This document shows positions 52,487 through 61,858 of a DNA stretch of 64,000 nt, in pieces. A model generated the notes under the pieces. That model worked only from the letters and a program-made list of their open reading frames with translations. It was not told the DNA's origin and made no database searches. The stretch's first letter is position 1. Every line of letters begins with the position of its first letter. The stretch spans positions 2,656,501 to 2,720,500 of the forward strand of contig NZ_JBBOWV010000001.1 of assembly GCF_038007305.1 (NCBI RefSeq), read 5' to 3'. The DNA is from Solibacillus sp. FSL W7-1436 (GTDB lineage Bacteria; Bacillota; Bacilli; Bacillales_A; Planococcaceae). The position numbers were made by a program, and so were the translations under genes.

Positions 52487-53527
52487 ATGCTAATCCGACA
52501 AATTCTTTTAAAAATTTTACATACTTTTCAACAGGAACGCACTGTTTCCGCCGCCTATCATTTATTGAAAGGGAAGCGGTCAGGGCAGACAATACATGAT
52601 GTGGGTCTCTTTAATTTATATTCCTACTTTGGGCTGCTCCCAAAACTGACTCGTCATAAATTTGATGAGCAAATAGATCTCTTGTTTGCCAAGAATATTA
52701 TTATAATAGAGGAAAACGGTTTTTATACAATGACCGAACAAGGAAAACAACTTGCCTCACAACCTGTGCCTCTATCTTTTGACGGCTGGCATTACCGTGG
52801 CAATGAGCATATGTTTTTCGGCAGGCTTTCACTTATTATTCAAAGTCTGTCACATCACCTCCATCATAAAAAAGCATTTATTCCGATTGAAAAAAACGAA
52901 CAGACACAGCAATGGGTACGTCAATTTTTAGTGCGTCACCATTATCAGAACGGTTTGCTGCAACAGGCGATTTACACCGAAATCACGGCAAGTTTATCTG
53001 AACTTTCAATTGAAGAAAACATGAAAGATATACTTATGTATCGATTAACCGGCTATAATGAACCTGGATTTACGTGGCAGCAGCTGGCATTCGGCTATAA
53101 TATGCAGGAAATGGATGTTCAACTGCATTACATAAGTGCATTGCATACTTGGCTGAACGAATTGTACCGTGAAAAATTAAAATACCCGATATTAAATGAA
53201 ATTATGCAGAACATACGTGTGGAAGTAGTGCTGACTGCTTCGGCAAACGCAACCGCACAGTTATACAGGGCAGGAAGAACATTGGAAGAAATCAGTCATA
53301 TCCGTCGATTAAAAATGAGTACGATTGAAGATCATATTGTCGAACTTGCGATGAATGAACCGAACTTTTCCATCGATCCATTTGTAACAAGTGAAGAACA
53401 GCGACAAATTTTGGATGCAGTTGTAGACTATGATACGAAACGATTAAAAACATTGAAGGAGCTAATGCCGCAGCTAAGCTATTTCCAACTTCGGCTAACA
53501 TTGGCGAAAGGAGCGACACCGACATGA
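52487..53527 (+). CDS. ypbB: YpbB family helix-turn-helix protein
   Basis: A 346-residue protein with a C-terminal helix-turn-helix region (RAGRTLEEISHIRRLKMSTIEDHIVELA, about 263-290) of the RQC-related type found next to RecQ helicases. Function unknown; likely an accessory DNA-binding factor for the helicase. Overlaps recS as ATGA, so the two are coupled. Gene order equals B. subtilis fer-ypbB-recS. Confidence 0.9.
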   Translation: MLIRQILLKILHTFQQERTVSAAYHLLKGKRSGQTIHDVGLFNLYSYFGLLPKLTRHKFDEQIDLLFAKNIIIIEENGFYTMTEQGKQLASQPVPLSFDGWHYRGNEHMFFGRLSLIIQSLSHHLHHKKAFIPIEKNEQTQQWVRQFLVRHHYQNGLLQQAIYTEITASLSELSIEENMKDILMYRLTGYNEPGFTWQQLAFGYNMQEMDVQLHYISALHTWLNELYREKLKYPILNEIMQNIRVEVVLTASANATAQLYRAGRTLEEISHIRRLKMSTIEDHIVELAMNEPNFSIDPFVTSEEQRQILDAVVDYDTKRLKTLKELMPQLSYFQLRLTLAKGATPT

Positions 53528-54969
53528 ATCTACAAAGTGCCTTAAAGCAATATTTCGGCTATGATGCATTCCGGCCGGGACAAGAAGAAATCATTAATAA
53601 TATTATGGCCGGCAAAGATGTTGTGGCCATTTTACCGACCGGCATGGGGAAATCCCTTTGTTACCAGCTGCCGGGCTATTTATTTCAAAAACCGGTTCTT
53701 ATTGTGTCGCCGCTTCTATCGCTCATGCAAGACCAGGTCGATCAGTTAAAGCAAATGGGGGAAAAACGGGTTGTGGCATTGAATTCCTTTTTAACCCCAG
53801 ATCAGAAAAGATATGCCCTTCACTATTTGGAAGAGTACCGGTTTATTTTCGTATCACCGGAAATGCTGTTGCAGCCGCAAGTAAAGGCGAGAATTCAGGG
53901 GATGGAACTTTCCTTAATTGTTGCGGATGAAGCACATTGTATTTCACAGTGGGGATTCGATTTTCGTCCGGACTATTTACGGATCGGCGAAATATTATCG
54001 GAATCGCAGCGTCCGCCTATCCTTGCGTTATCAGCGACAGCAACAGATACGGTTTTGGCGGATATTCAATCCTATTTAAAAATGAATTCACCTTTTTGCT
54101 ATATGCACGCTGTAAACAGGGAAAATATTCATTTAGTGAAAAAACTGTTCTCAGAACGTGATGAAAAGCTTGAATGGATAATTGAACATGTTAAAAATAC
54201 AGAAGGCCCGGGCATCATTTATACACAATCGCGCTCAAAAGCAGAGTCAATCAGTTTGCAGCTTCTACAGCAAAATATTTCGGCGGCCGCTTATCATGCC
54301 GGGAAGGAAGCACAGGACCGCCAATTTATACAGCAGCAATTTTTGGCAGGTCAGCTTGAATGGATTGTTGCGACAAATGCATTTGGTATGGGTGTCCATA
54401 AAGAGAACGTCCGACAAGTCATTCATGAAACAATGCCTGCAACGTTGTCGAATTATATGCAGGAAATTGGACGGGCAGGTCGCGATGGCAAAAAAGCAGT
54501 TGCCTTTTTACTATATTGTGATGGTGATGAGCAATTTGCAAAATTTATCTCGTCAGAAGATTTGCCGAAAAACATACATGTGGACCGCTTCACGGAAGTG
54601 ATGGCTGCCGGGGCACAGCCACAGTCATTACTTGCAAACGGAGAAATGTCGGAGGTGGTTTTCCGGGTGTTAAGTTATTGGCTGGCACGCGAATCGGCCG
54701 ATGAAGTAAAGAGCCGGATGCTGAATTTACAGATTAAGAAATTTGAAGAAGTGCAGCTTGTTTTAAAGCTTATAGAAGGTACAGAATGTATGAGGAAGCA
54801 AGTCGTTCAGTACTTTGGTCAGCAGTTAACGAAGCAGAAGGAGAATTGCTGTTCCAATTGTGGAATCAAACTGACTGAACTAATAGAAGAGAGAGATACT
54901 TCAAAAACTATGATTAAAATGACAAATTGGCAACATCGCCTCAAGAAAATATTGTTAATAAACTCTTAA
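53524..54969 (+). CDS. recS: ATP-dependent DNA helicase RecS (RecQ family)
   Basis: A 481-residue 3'-5' helicase. Motif 0 FRPGQEEII, Walker A LPTGMGKSLCYQLP, DEAH box, QWGFDFR and motif VI QEIGRAGRDG are intact. The C-terminal zinc site is C-x-rich CMRKQVVQYFG...CCSNCG. It lacks HRDC and winged-helix domains, as in the short RecS type; YpbB may supply one. Confidence 0.94.
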   Translation: MNLQSALKQYFGYDAFRPGQEEIINNIMAGKDVVAILPTGMGKSLCYQLPGYLFQKPVLIVSPLLSLMQDQVDQLKQMGEKRVVALNSFLTPDQKRYALHYLEEYRFIFVSPEMLLQPQVKARIQGMELSLIVADEAHCISQWGFDFRPDYLRIGEILSESQRPPILALSATATDTVLADIQSYLKMNSPFCYMHAVNRENIHLVKKLFSERDEKLEWIIEHVKNTEGPGIIYTQSRSKAESISLQLLQQNISAAAYHAGKEAQDRQFIQQQFLAGQLEWIVATNAFGMGVHKENVRQVIHETMPATLSNYMQEIGRAGRDGKKAVAFLLYCDGDEQFAKFISSEDLPKNIHVDRFTEVMAAGAQPQSLLANGEMSEVVFRVLSYWLARESADEVKSRMLNLQIKKFEEVQLVLKLIEGTECMRKQVVQYFGQQLTKQKENCCSNCGIKLTELIEERDTSKTMIKMTNWQHRLKKILLINS

Positions 54970-55050
54970 TCTACTATCGAACCGTTTACTTTTATGTAGA
55001 AATTGGTCATAATAAAGTTATAATTTTTAGTAGTTGGAGGGGTGCAGGCC

Positions 55051-55767
55051 ATGACAAAAGAAGATTACCGGGAAAAGGTAGAGGAGCATCGTCAAGAGAT
55101 TGACCTACATAACGAGTCAGGTACAAAAATGTCACGTGTTAGCCGACATCGAAAGAAAAACGGAAAAAAACAAACAAATCCAATTATGACGGTGTTAACA
55201 GTTGTCTTAATTTTTATTCCATTAGTTATTCTAGCTTATGTATGGTTAATCTATGAGCCGAACACATCTGCCAGTGAAAACGTAAATGTGGATAAGAAGG
55301 ATGACTTAGTAGTGGAGATTCAAAAACAGGATCCGAAAACACAACCAGCTGCTACTGACGAAGACGAAGAAAAAGAAGAAACAAATGCTGACAATACGGC
55401 CGAAGTGGATGAGGCTAAAGCTAAAGCAGAAAAAGAAAAATTAGCGGCTGAAGAAGCGAAAAAAGCGGAAGCGCGAATCGCCAAAGAAAAAGCGGAAAAA
55501 GAAGCTGCGGAAATAAAAAAGGCGGAAGAAGCCCAGAAGATAGCAGCGGCTAAAGCGAAAGAGCAGGAAGCGAAGAAAAAAGCTGCTCAGGAAGCGGCTA
55601 AAGCACAGCAAAAAACACATACTGTACAATCGACTGACAATTTATACCGCATTGCATTAAAGTACTACGGTAATGGTGGTCCTGAATATGTTAATAAAAT
55701 AAAAGCTGCCAATAATTTATCATCCGACAGTATTGCAACAGGGCAAGTATTGGTAATTGTTCCATAA
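55051..55767 (+). CDS. ypbE: LysM-domain membrane protein, YpbE type
   Basis: A 238-residue bitopic protein: cytoplasmic basic N-terminus, membrane helix at about 50-70, a long Ala/Lys/Glu-rich coiled linker (about 112-185) and a C-terminal LysM (HTVQSTDNLYRIALKYYG...) that binds peptidoglycan. The linker would span the wall. ATG 55051 lies 8 nt after GGAGGGG. Its partner gudB of B. subtilis is missing. Confidence 0.9.
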   Translation: MTKEDYREKVEEHRQEIDLHNESGTKMSRVSRHRKKNGKKQTNPIMTVLTVVLIFIPLVILAYVWLIYEPNTSASENVNVDKKDDLVVEIQKQDPKTQPAATDEDEEKEETNADNTAEVDEAKAKAEKEKLAAEEAKKAEARIAKEKAEKEAAEIKKAEEAQKIAAAKAKEQEAKKKAAQEAAKAQQKTHTVQSTDNLYRIALKYYGNGGPEYVNKIKAANNLSSDSIATGQVLVIVP

Positions 55768-55795
55768 TTTTTTCTATTTTGTATAACGACTAGTA

Positions 55796-55828
55796 AAAAG
55801 ACGAACCGTTCCGGCTCTCGTCTTTTTC
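55796..55828 (+). terminator. terminator after ypbE
   Basis: AAAAAGACGA pairs with TCGTCTTTTT around 13 bases. Confidence 0.8.
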
Positions 55829-55945
55829 TTTATGAAAGAAATTTGTTATTTTAGAAACTTAGTAAATACTAGGTTAGATTAATGGTTATCAAAACATTAA
55901 TCGGGCTATTGTATAATTAGTCTTTTTTGAATTGGGGGACCGTGT

Positions 55946-56704
55946 ATGGTCATAATAAGTATTATCGGAATCGCCTGTATTTCAGTGCTTCTCTATATGT
56001 ACAAAGAAGCACATGAAAATAATATCCGGTCACATGAAGTGAAAGCGAATGGCGAGAATGAAACAATCCGTCTGTATTTTATATCGGATACACATGCGCG
56101 GAAAATTAATGAGTCGATGATTGATTCGATTGATCAGAATATAGAGGCTGTTCTCATAGGGGGAGATTTTGTTGATCGTCGGACTTCCGAAGAAACAGTT
56201 CTGCATAATATACGCATGCTCAAAAAACTGGGCCCTACCTATTTTATATGGGGGAACAATGATATCGAATTTGGGGATCAAAAACTGCGGAATCTGCTGG
56301 AAGAACATCAAATTCATATTATAGAGAATAGGTCGATCAGGCTCAAAAGCAAAAATAATTTGTCTGTGAGCGCGGTTTCATATCGTCCGGGAGAACAGAA
56401 TATCCAGCGTGCACTCGGGCAATGTGAAGAAAAGAATACAATTTTCATTGCGCATAATCCGGAGTTATTCGGCAAAGTACATAGGCAGTTTCAGCCGCTG
56501 CTCAGTATTGGGGCACATCTACATGGCGGGCAAATCCGCCTCGGGAAATTTGGATTACAGCCACACGGATATTTTAAAAAAATCAAAAACCGCTATGAAC
56601 TTGTCAGTAACGGATATGGTACGACACTTGTCCCGTTGCGACTCTGCGCCAAGCCGGAAAGTCATCTTATTACAATTAAATTTGAACAAGGTGAATTGAA
56701 TTGA
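55946..56704 (+). CDS. ypbG: metallophosphoesterase, YpbG type
   Basis: A 252-residue phosphoesterase with an N-terminal membrane helix (1-18). Metal motifs: ISDTHARK, GGDFVDRR, WGNNDIEFGD, IAHNPELF and GAHLHGGQI. GNND replaces the common GNHD, as in some YkuE-like enzymes. Substrate unknown. Position before ypdA matches B. subtilis ypbG. Confidence 0.9.
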   Translation: MVIISIIGIACISVLLYMYKEAHENNIRSHEVKANGENETIRLYFISDTHARKINESMIDSIDQNIEAVLIGGDFVDRRTSEETVLHNIRMLKKLGPTYFIWGNNDIEFGDQKLRNLLEEHQIHIIENRSIRLKSKNNLSVSAVSYRPGEQNIQRALGQCEEKNTIFIAHNPELFGKVHRQFQPLLSIGAHLHGGQIRLGKFGLQPHGYFKKIKNRYELVSNGYGTTLVPLRLCAKPESHLITIKFEQGELN

Positions 56705-56745
56705 GGAAATAAGGTTTACAGGAATTGGAATAAGGAGATGTTAGT

Positions 56746-57711
56746 ATGCAAAAGGTAGAAGCGATCATTGTTGGTGGAGGTCCTTGTGGATTAGCTGCAG
56801 CGATTGAACTACAAAATATCGGATTGTCGCCGGTCATTATCGAAAAAGGTAATATTGTCAATGCGATTTACAATTATCCGACACATCAGACTTTTTTTAG
56901 TACGAGTGAAAAGCTGGCAATCGGTGATGTGCCATTCATTATTGAACAACGAAAACCGAAACGCAATCAGGCGCTTGTCTATTATCGCGAAGTAGTGAAG
57001 GCAAAAAACCTTCAAGTCAATCGTTTTGAAACAGTGAAAAGTGTTAAAAAAACGGATGGTTTGTTTCATGTGCAAACTGATAAAGACAGCTATGAAACAC
57101 CATATGTAGTCATTGCAACAGGCTATTACGATCATCCGAACTATTTGAATATACCAGGGGAAAGTCTGCCGAAAGTGCATCATTATTTTAAAGAGGGACA
57201 CCCGTTCTTCGATTTGAAAGTGCTTGTAATCGGCGGTAAAAACTCTGCAATCGATGCAGCATTGGAGCTTAATAAAGCAGGTGCCCATGTGACGGTCATC
57301 TATCGGGGCAATGATTATTCTCCGAGCATCAAGCCGTGGGTATTGCCGGAATTTTTAGGTCTTGTCAGAGAAGGCGAAATTACAATGCATTTCAATACAG
57401 AAATAAAAGAAATCAAAGAAAGCGAAGTTATTGTCGAAATCGAAGGTCAACAAAAAACAATCGCCAATGATGTCGTATTTGCAATGACCGGTTATCACCC
57501 TGATCATCGCTTCATCCGTGAAATGGGTGTTGAGATTGATGAACAAACAGGAAGACCGACATTCGATCCCGATACAATGGAAACAAATGTAGAAAACTTA
57601 TTTATTGCCGGTGTCATTGCGGCAGGAAATAATGCAAATGAAATCTTTATAGAAAACGGCCGCTTTCATGGGAATATGATCGCTCAAAAAATTGCTCGTC
57701 AAACTACATAA
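56746..57711 (+). CDS. ypdA: bacillithiol disulfide reductase YpdA (Bdr)
   Basis: A 321-residue two-dinucleotide flavoprotein: FAD motif GGGPCGLAAAIEL at about 9-21 and NADPH motif GGKNSAIDAALEL at about 163-175. YpdA reduces bacillithiol disulfide, so the cell probably uses bacillithiol. Cysteine at position 13-14 of GPCG is the conserved redox-active one. Followed 9 nt later by ansA. Confidence 0.94.
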   Translation: MQKVEAIIVGGGPCGLAAAIELQNIGLSPVIIEKGNIVNAIYNYPTHQTFFSTSEKLAIGDVPFIIEQRKPKRNQALVYYREVVKAKNLQVNRFETVKSVKKTDGLFHVQTDKDSYETPYVVIATGYYDHPNYLNIPGESLPKVHHYFKEGHPFFDLKVLVIGGKNSAIDAALELNKAGAHVTVIYRGNDYSPSIKPWVLPEFLGLVREGEITMHFNTEIKEIKESEVIVEIEGQQKTIANDVVFAMTGYHPDHRFIREMGVEIDEQTGRPTFDPDTMETNVENLFIAGVIAAGNNANEIFIENGRFHGNMIAQKIARQTT

Positions 57712-57720
57712 GGGGTGAAT

Positions 57721-58689
57721 ATGGTGAAGAAAAAAGTAGTGCTGATTACAACGGGTGGAACGATTGCAAGTACACGAAATAAGAAAAACAAATTGGAGTC
57801 CGGCAAGCTGGATGGACAGGCCATTTTGTCGATGTGCCAGCTTGAAAATGAGATGGATATCGAACTGATTGATCTCTATCAGATTCCTTCAATGCATATG
57901 ACATTTGAAAATTTAAATTTATTGAATCAAACGGTCAAAAATGTCTTTGAAGATCCGACGGTGAGCGGGATTGTCATTACACATGGTACAGACAGTTTGG
58001 AGGAGACGGCCTACTTTTTGGAACTGACAATACATGACGAACGTCCGGTTATTGTAACCGGTTCGCAAAAATCACCTGGTGATATTGGGACGGATGTATA
58101 TTCCAATCTGCGTAACTCCTTGTTGGTCGCTTCCGATGAAGAGGCAAAAAATATCGGGGTGTGCGTTGTCTTTAATGAAAAAATCATCCATTCCAAATAC
58201 GTGAAAAAAATGCACTCTTCAAGCATTAACGGTTTTGGTTCAATTGGTTACGGAATGCTTGGCTTCATCGATAATGATGAGGTCATCATTTACCAGAAGC
58301 CGACACATAGAGAAGTATATGAAATAAAAGAAAGCTATCCTGCAGTTGAAATTGTGTTTGCCTATTTAGGAGCAAGTTCCGTTATTCTGGATGCTCTCTA
58401 CGAAGCAAATGTTGAAGGTGTGGTGCTGGTCGGTGCAGGCCGAGGTCAGGTTGCCCCGAAAATGATGGGCGCGATTGAAAAGCTTTGTCAAAAAGGAACG
58501 AAAGTCGTATTAACGACATCGACCGAAGAAGGACGAGTTTTCCCGACATACGATTATTACAGCAGCGCGAATTACTTGAAAGATACCGGTGTCATTATGG
58601 GCGGGGACTTTGATCCGAAGAAAGCACGCCTGAAGCTCCTGTTGATGATAGCGAACGGCAATACGGATTTTGAAACATTTATGCATTAA
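57721..58689 (+). CDS. ansA: L-asparaginase type I
   Basis: A 322-residue amidohydrolase making aspartate and ammonia from asparagine. Nucleophile Thr is in TTGGTIAS near residue 10; the second triad is in THGTDSLEETA. No signal peptide, so cytoplasmic. ATG 57721 lies 5 nt after AGGGG, overlapping the ypdA end region; in B. subtilis prsW follows ypdA, so ansA is an insertion in this neighbourhood. Confidence 0.93.
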   Translation: MVKKKVVLITTGGTIASTRNKKNKLESGKLDGQAILSMCQLENEMDIELIDLYQIPSMHMTFENLNLLNQTVKNVFEDPTVSGIVITHGTDSLEETAYFLELTIHDERPVIVTGSQKSPGDIGTDVYSNLRNSLLVASDEEAKNIGVCVVFNEKIIHSKYVKKMHSSSINGFGSIGYGMLGFIDNDEVIIYQKPTHREVYEIKESYPAVEIVFAYLGASSVILDALYEANVEGVVLVGAGRGQVAPKMMGAIEKLCQKGTKVVLTTSTEEGRVFPTYDYYSSANYLKDTGVIMGGDFDPKKARLKLLLMIANGNTDFETFMH

Positions 58690-58693
58690 ATAT

Positions 58694-58726
58694 AAAAACT
58701 CGGCGGATAATTAGCCGAGTTTTTAT
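58694..58726 (+). terminator. terminator after ansA
   Basis: AAAAACTCGGC pairs with GCCGAGTTTTT around GGATAATTA. Confidence 0.9.
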
Positions 58727-58814
58727 ATTTTCTAGACAAATATTGGGTATGCTGCACTGTTGTGAAAAAAATAGTGCTATACTAATTAAGAGTCGAGAAT
58801 CGAAAGGAGCCGGC

Positions 58815-59492
58815 ATGATGTTTATACTTTTATCAGCAGCGATTGCGCCGGGTTTAGCCCTTTTAAGCTACTTTTATTTACGCAATGAGATGGATACCGA
58901 ACCACGGCGTACACTAATGCATTCTTTCATATATGGTGGGGTTATAACATTCCCCGTTTTATTTATACAATTTGTCATCAAAGAAGAACAGACATTTTCG
59001 AATCCTTTCTTTATCAATGCAGTATTTACCAGTTCATTAGAAGAATTCGTAAAATGGCTCATTATTTTGGCCGTAATTTTACGTCATATCGAGTTTGACG
59101 ATCCTTATGACGGTATTTTGTATGGTGCAGCTGTTTCTTTAGGATTTGCAACGGTGGAAAACGTCCTCTATTTATTATCTTTCGGAATTGATCACGCGTT
59201 CATGCGTGCGTTATTACCGGTATCGAGTCATGCGCTGTTCGGTGTAGTAATGGGTTACTATTACGGAAAAGGGAAGTTTTCAAGTGATGAAATACAGAAG
59301 AAATACATTGCGCTTGCCCTCTTTGCCCCTGTAGGTCTTCATATTATGTATAATTCAATTATAATGCTAGAAGAATACTTTTTGTATGTGATGCTTCCGT
59401 TTATGCTGTTTTTATGGACGTTTGCATTACGCAAAGTCAAACAGGCACACGAACACCTGATAGAACATCTATCCCGCAGTAATCATTTATAA
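58815..59492 (+). CDS. prsW: glutamic-type intramembrane protease PrsW
   Basis: A 225-residue protein with about six to seven helices. Motifs: EPRR after the first helices, EEFVKWL, the catalytic acidic pair, and SHALFGVVMGYYYG. In B. subtilis PrsW starts RsiW cleavage to release sigma W. Tandem ATGs at 58815 and 58818 suit AAAGGAG; the upstream frame start 58743 does not. No sigW/rsiW in the window; RsiX is the only local anti-sigma factor. Confidence 0.94.
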   Translation: MMFILLSAAIAPGLALLSYFYLRNEMDTEPRRTLMHSFIYGGVITFPVLFIQFVIKEEQTFSNPFFINAVFTSSLEEFVKWLIILAVILRHIEFDDPYDGILYGAAVSLGFATVENVLYLLSFGIDHAFMRALLPVSSHALFGVVMGYYYGKGKFSSDEIQKKYIALALFAPVGLHIMYNSIIMLEEYFLYVMLPFMLFLWTFALRKVKQAHEHLIEHLSRSNHL

Positions 59493-59529
59493 AGGTTTGC
59501 TACAAATATTATTGTAGCAAACCTTTTTT
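59491..59529 (+). terminator. terminator after prsW
   Basis: AAAGGTTTGCTACAA pairs with TTGTAGCAAACCTTT around ATATTA, followed by TTTT; it begins at the prsW stop. Confidence 0.9.
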
Positions 59530-59653
59530 CTATGTAAAAACGAATTAGCAAGCTCAAAATAAGTGATGAAAATATTCTCTATGTACAGAAAAAAGCAATT
59601 TTACAATGTATAAACTTTTCAATTATCTCCATCCTACTGAAAAAGGAGTGGAA

Positions 59654-60442
59654 ATGTCAGTGAAAAAAATCGTCTTGTTCGTAATCATTATATCAAGTAG
59701 TTTTGTGAGTCATACATTTGCATTTTCAGGTCAGGATGTGCAACGAGGTGCATTTGGTGACGATGTAATTGAGTTACAGGCACGACTACAATATTTAAGC
59801 TTCTATAATGGAGAAATTGACGGGAAATTTGGTTACGGAACGTATTGGGCGCTTCGTAATTTCCAGGAGCAGTACGGGCTTCCTGTAGACGGGATTGCCG
59901 GAAGAGCGACGAAGGAAAAGCTCGTGAATAATACGGATTTCGATAAAGCATGGGTTCATAAACAGATCAATGAAGGCAACAGCTTCACGTATTATGGCGG
60001 AGTCGCATTGGAAAAACAGGTGAAAAAAGGCGGGAATGGCGGTAAAAGCGCAAATACTACAACCTCCATGCAGCTTCCGCCAGGCTACACAGAGCAGGAC
60101 TTGCAAATTTTAGCGAATGCCGTATACGGGGAAGCACGAGGAGAACCGTATGAAGGACAGGTTGCTGTTGCTGCCGTAATTTTGAACCGTCTGGAGTCCC
60201 CGGAATTTCCGGATACGATTTCGGAAATTATTTTCCAACCGTTAGCTTTCACAGCTGTCGCGGACGGCCAGATTTGGCTTACTCCAAATGAACGTGCCAA
60301 ACAGGCTGTGCTGGATGCGATAAACGGCTGGGACCCATCCGAGAATGCTTTGTATTACTTTAATCCTGTTACAGCGACAAGTAAATGGATTTGGTCTAGA
60401 CCTCAAATCAAACAAATTGGTGAGCATATTTTCTGCTTATAA
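59654..60442 (+). CDS. sleB: spore cortex-lytic enzyme SleB
   Basis: A 262-residue lytic transglycosylase with a signal peptide (about 1-23), a PG_binding_1 domain (about 27-88, GAFGDDVIELQARLQYL) and a Hydrolase_2 domain (about 135-262, ANAVYGEARGEPYEGQVAVAAVILNR, catalytic Glu). It degrades cortex at germination. ATG 59654 follows AAAAGGAGTGG; the frame's earlier start at 59606 lacks a site. Co-transcribed with ypeB. Confidence 0.95.
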   Translation: MSVKKIVLFVIIISSSFVSHTFAFSGQDVQRGAFGDDVIELQARLQYLSFYNGEIDGKFGYGTYWALRNFQEQYGLPVDGIAGRATKEKLVNNTDFDKAWVHKQINEGNSFTYYGGVALEKQVKKGGNGGKSANTTTSMQLPPGYTEQDLQILANAVYGEARGEPYEGQVAVAAVILNRLESPEFPDTISEIIFQPLAFTAVADGQIWLTPNERAKQAVLDAINGWDPSENALYYFNPVTATSKWIWSRPQIKQIGEHIFCL

Positions 60443-60455
60443 GCGGGGGTAAAAC

Positions 60456-61739
60456 ATGAAAAAATTTGCATATTTATTAGGTTTATTTGTTGTCATATTA
60501 GCCTTTGTTTCCTTTGATCTATTTACACAAAATAAGGATTTGGAGCGAGCTGTTTATGCTACCCAATCAAGGGATCTTTCGGCAGCGACTGAAAAATTGT
60601 CGATGCTGCATACAACGGTGGAACAATCATTGCTATTTCAGGACGAAAAAGCTTTAAATAATGAATTGGATTCCATCTGGCGGATGAGCAGTGATTTAAG
60701 AAAAACGGTCGCGAATTTGCCGATTCAGGCTGAAGTACAAAATGAATGGATGCGTTATTTAGGAAAAATCGGCGATAATGCCAAACAAGCGGCCGTTACA
60801 GGAGACTACGAAAATTGGCGCAATAAAATGAAGACGGTTGCTTCCAATTTACATGCATTTGCAGAGGAATGGAATGTTGCGACAGTCGCATTTTATGAAA
60901 ACGATGGAGATTTAAGAAAATGGTCAACGAATCATACGACCAATCTTAAAGACTCGCCATTTATGAACGTATCCAAACAATTAAAAACATATAACGAAAC
61001 GGATTTTCCGTTAACGGCGAGTGAATCGGACTATGAAAAAAAGCGGGAATTACAACATTTAAAGGATAAAAAAATCACGAAAAGCGAAGCCATTAAAAAA
61101 TTCAAGAAATTTTTCCCGAATATTGACGATTCAATTGTGACGGTGACAAAAAGCAGTGATGATGCACCATATCCGTTTTACCATATTCAATTTATCCACG
61201 GCTCCAAAATCGGCTACGCCGACATAACAGAAAATGGCGGCCACCTTCTTTCCTTCCTGCTCGAACGGCCGGTTAAAAAGGATGCTCGTTCACATGAAGA
61301 AATTCTGAATACGGCCAAAACCTTTATGAATGATGTCGGATACACGGATGTGAAGCTATCCGAATCACGTGAAAACCATGAAGCGTGGCATCTTGTATTT
61401 ACAAGAGTGTATGGCGAAGATGAGGCTTTAATTTACCCGGATAGTATTCAAGTGAAAATTGCGAAGGATAACGCTGAAATTTTGGGTGTCAACGCAATGG
61501 AATATATTCAGGAAGAAAAAATTAAAGAGCAAAGCGAAGTGCCGATAGACTGGGATAAATTTTTTGCAGATCATGTAGGTGTAGAACAAGTGCAAAAAAT
61601 TTATACGGGCAATGGCAATCTGGAACTTCGAAAATGCTATGAAGTTATAGCAAGGCTCGACAACAAGGCACAGGATACTTATCGTGTTGTCATCGATGCG
61701 GAAACACATGAAGTAATTAAAAACGAAAAAGTGTTCTAG
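60456..61739 (+). CDS. ypeB: germination protein YpeB
   Basis: A 427-residue protein with an N-terminal membrane helix (about 4-23), a helical region and PepSY-like domains (about 200-425, e.g. YPFYHIQFIHGSKIGYADITENGGHL). YpeB protects and positions SleB in the dormant spore; loss of either destabilises the other. 13 nt separate it from sleB. Slightly shorter than the B. subtilis protein (450). Confidence 0.95.
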   Translation: MKKFAYLLGLFVVILAFVSFDLFTQNKDLERAVYATQSRDLSAATEKLSMLHTTVEQSLLFQDEKALNNELDSIWRMSSDLRKTVANLPIQAEVQNEWMRYLGKIGDNAKQAAVTGDYENWRNKMKTVASNLHAFAEEWNVATVAFYENDGDLRKWSTNHTTNLKDSPFMNVSKQLKTYNETDFPLTASESDYEKKRELQHLKDKKITKSEAIKKFKKFFPNIDDSIVTVTKSSDDAPYPFYHIQFIHGSKIGYADITENGGHLLSFLLERPVKKDARSHEEILNTAKTFMNDVGYTDVKLSESRENHEAWHLVFTRVYGEDEALIYPDSIQVKIAKDNAEILGVNAMEYIQEEKIKEQSEVPIDWDKFFADHVGVEQVQKIYTGNGNLELRKCYEVIARLDNKAQDTYRVVIDAETHEVIKNEKVF

Positions 61740-61740
61740 A

Positions 61741-61763
61741 GCCATGTAGAAGCCATGTAGAAG
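61741..61763. repeat. tandem 11-bp duplication after ypeB
   Basis: GCCATGTAGAA occurs twice in tandem just after the ypeB TAG. It is a simple recent duplication; it contains TAG codons and no gene signal. Confidence 0.6.
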
Positions 61764-61858
61764 GGGCTAGGTCCAATAAAAATAACTGTAAAAATATAGC
61801 CATATTTACATTCCCATGAGATAATAAAGTATCAATAATTTCTTATGGGGAGAGGCAA

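Noticed and set aside
55441-55629. Phe/Arg-rich minus-strand frame opposite ypbE
   Set aside because: It is the complement of the Lys/Ala/Glu-rich linker codons of ypbE, not a gene.
59609-59638. Possible sigma-G promoter GTATA-N17-CATCCTA before sleB
   Set aside because: The predicted transcript would begin within the Shine-Dalgarno, and the -10 has a mismatch; sleB is sigma-G dependent in B. subtilis but this site is unconvincing.
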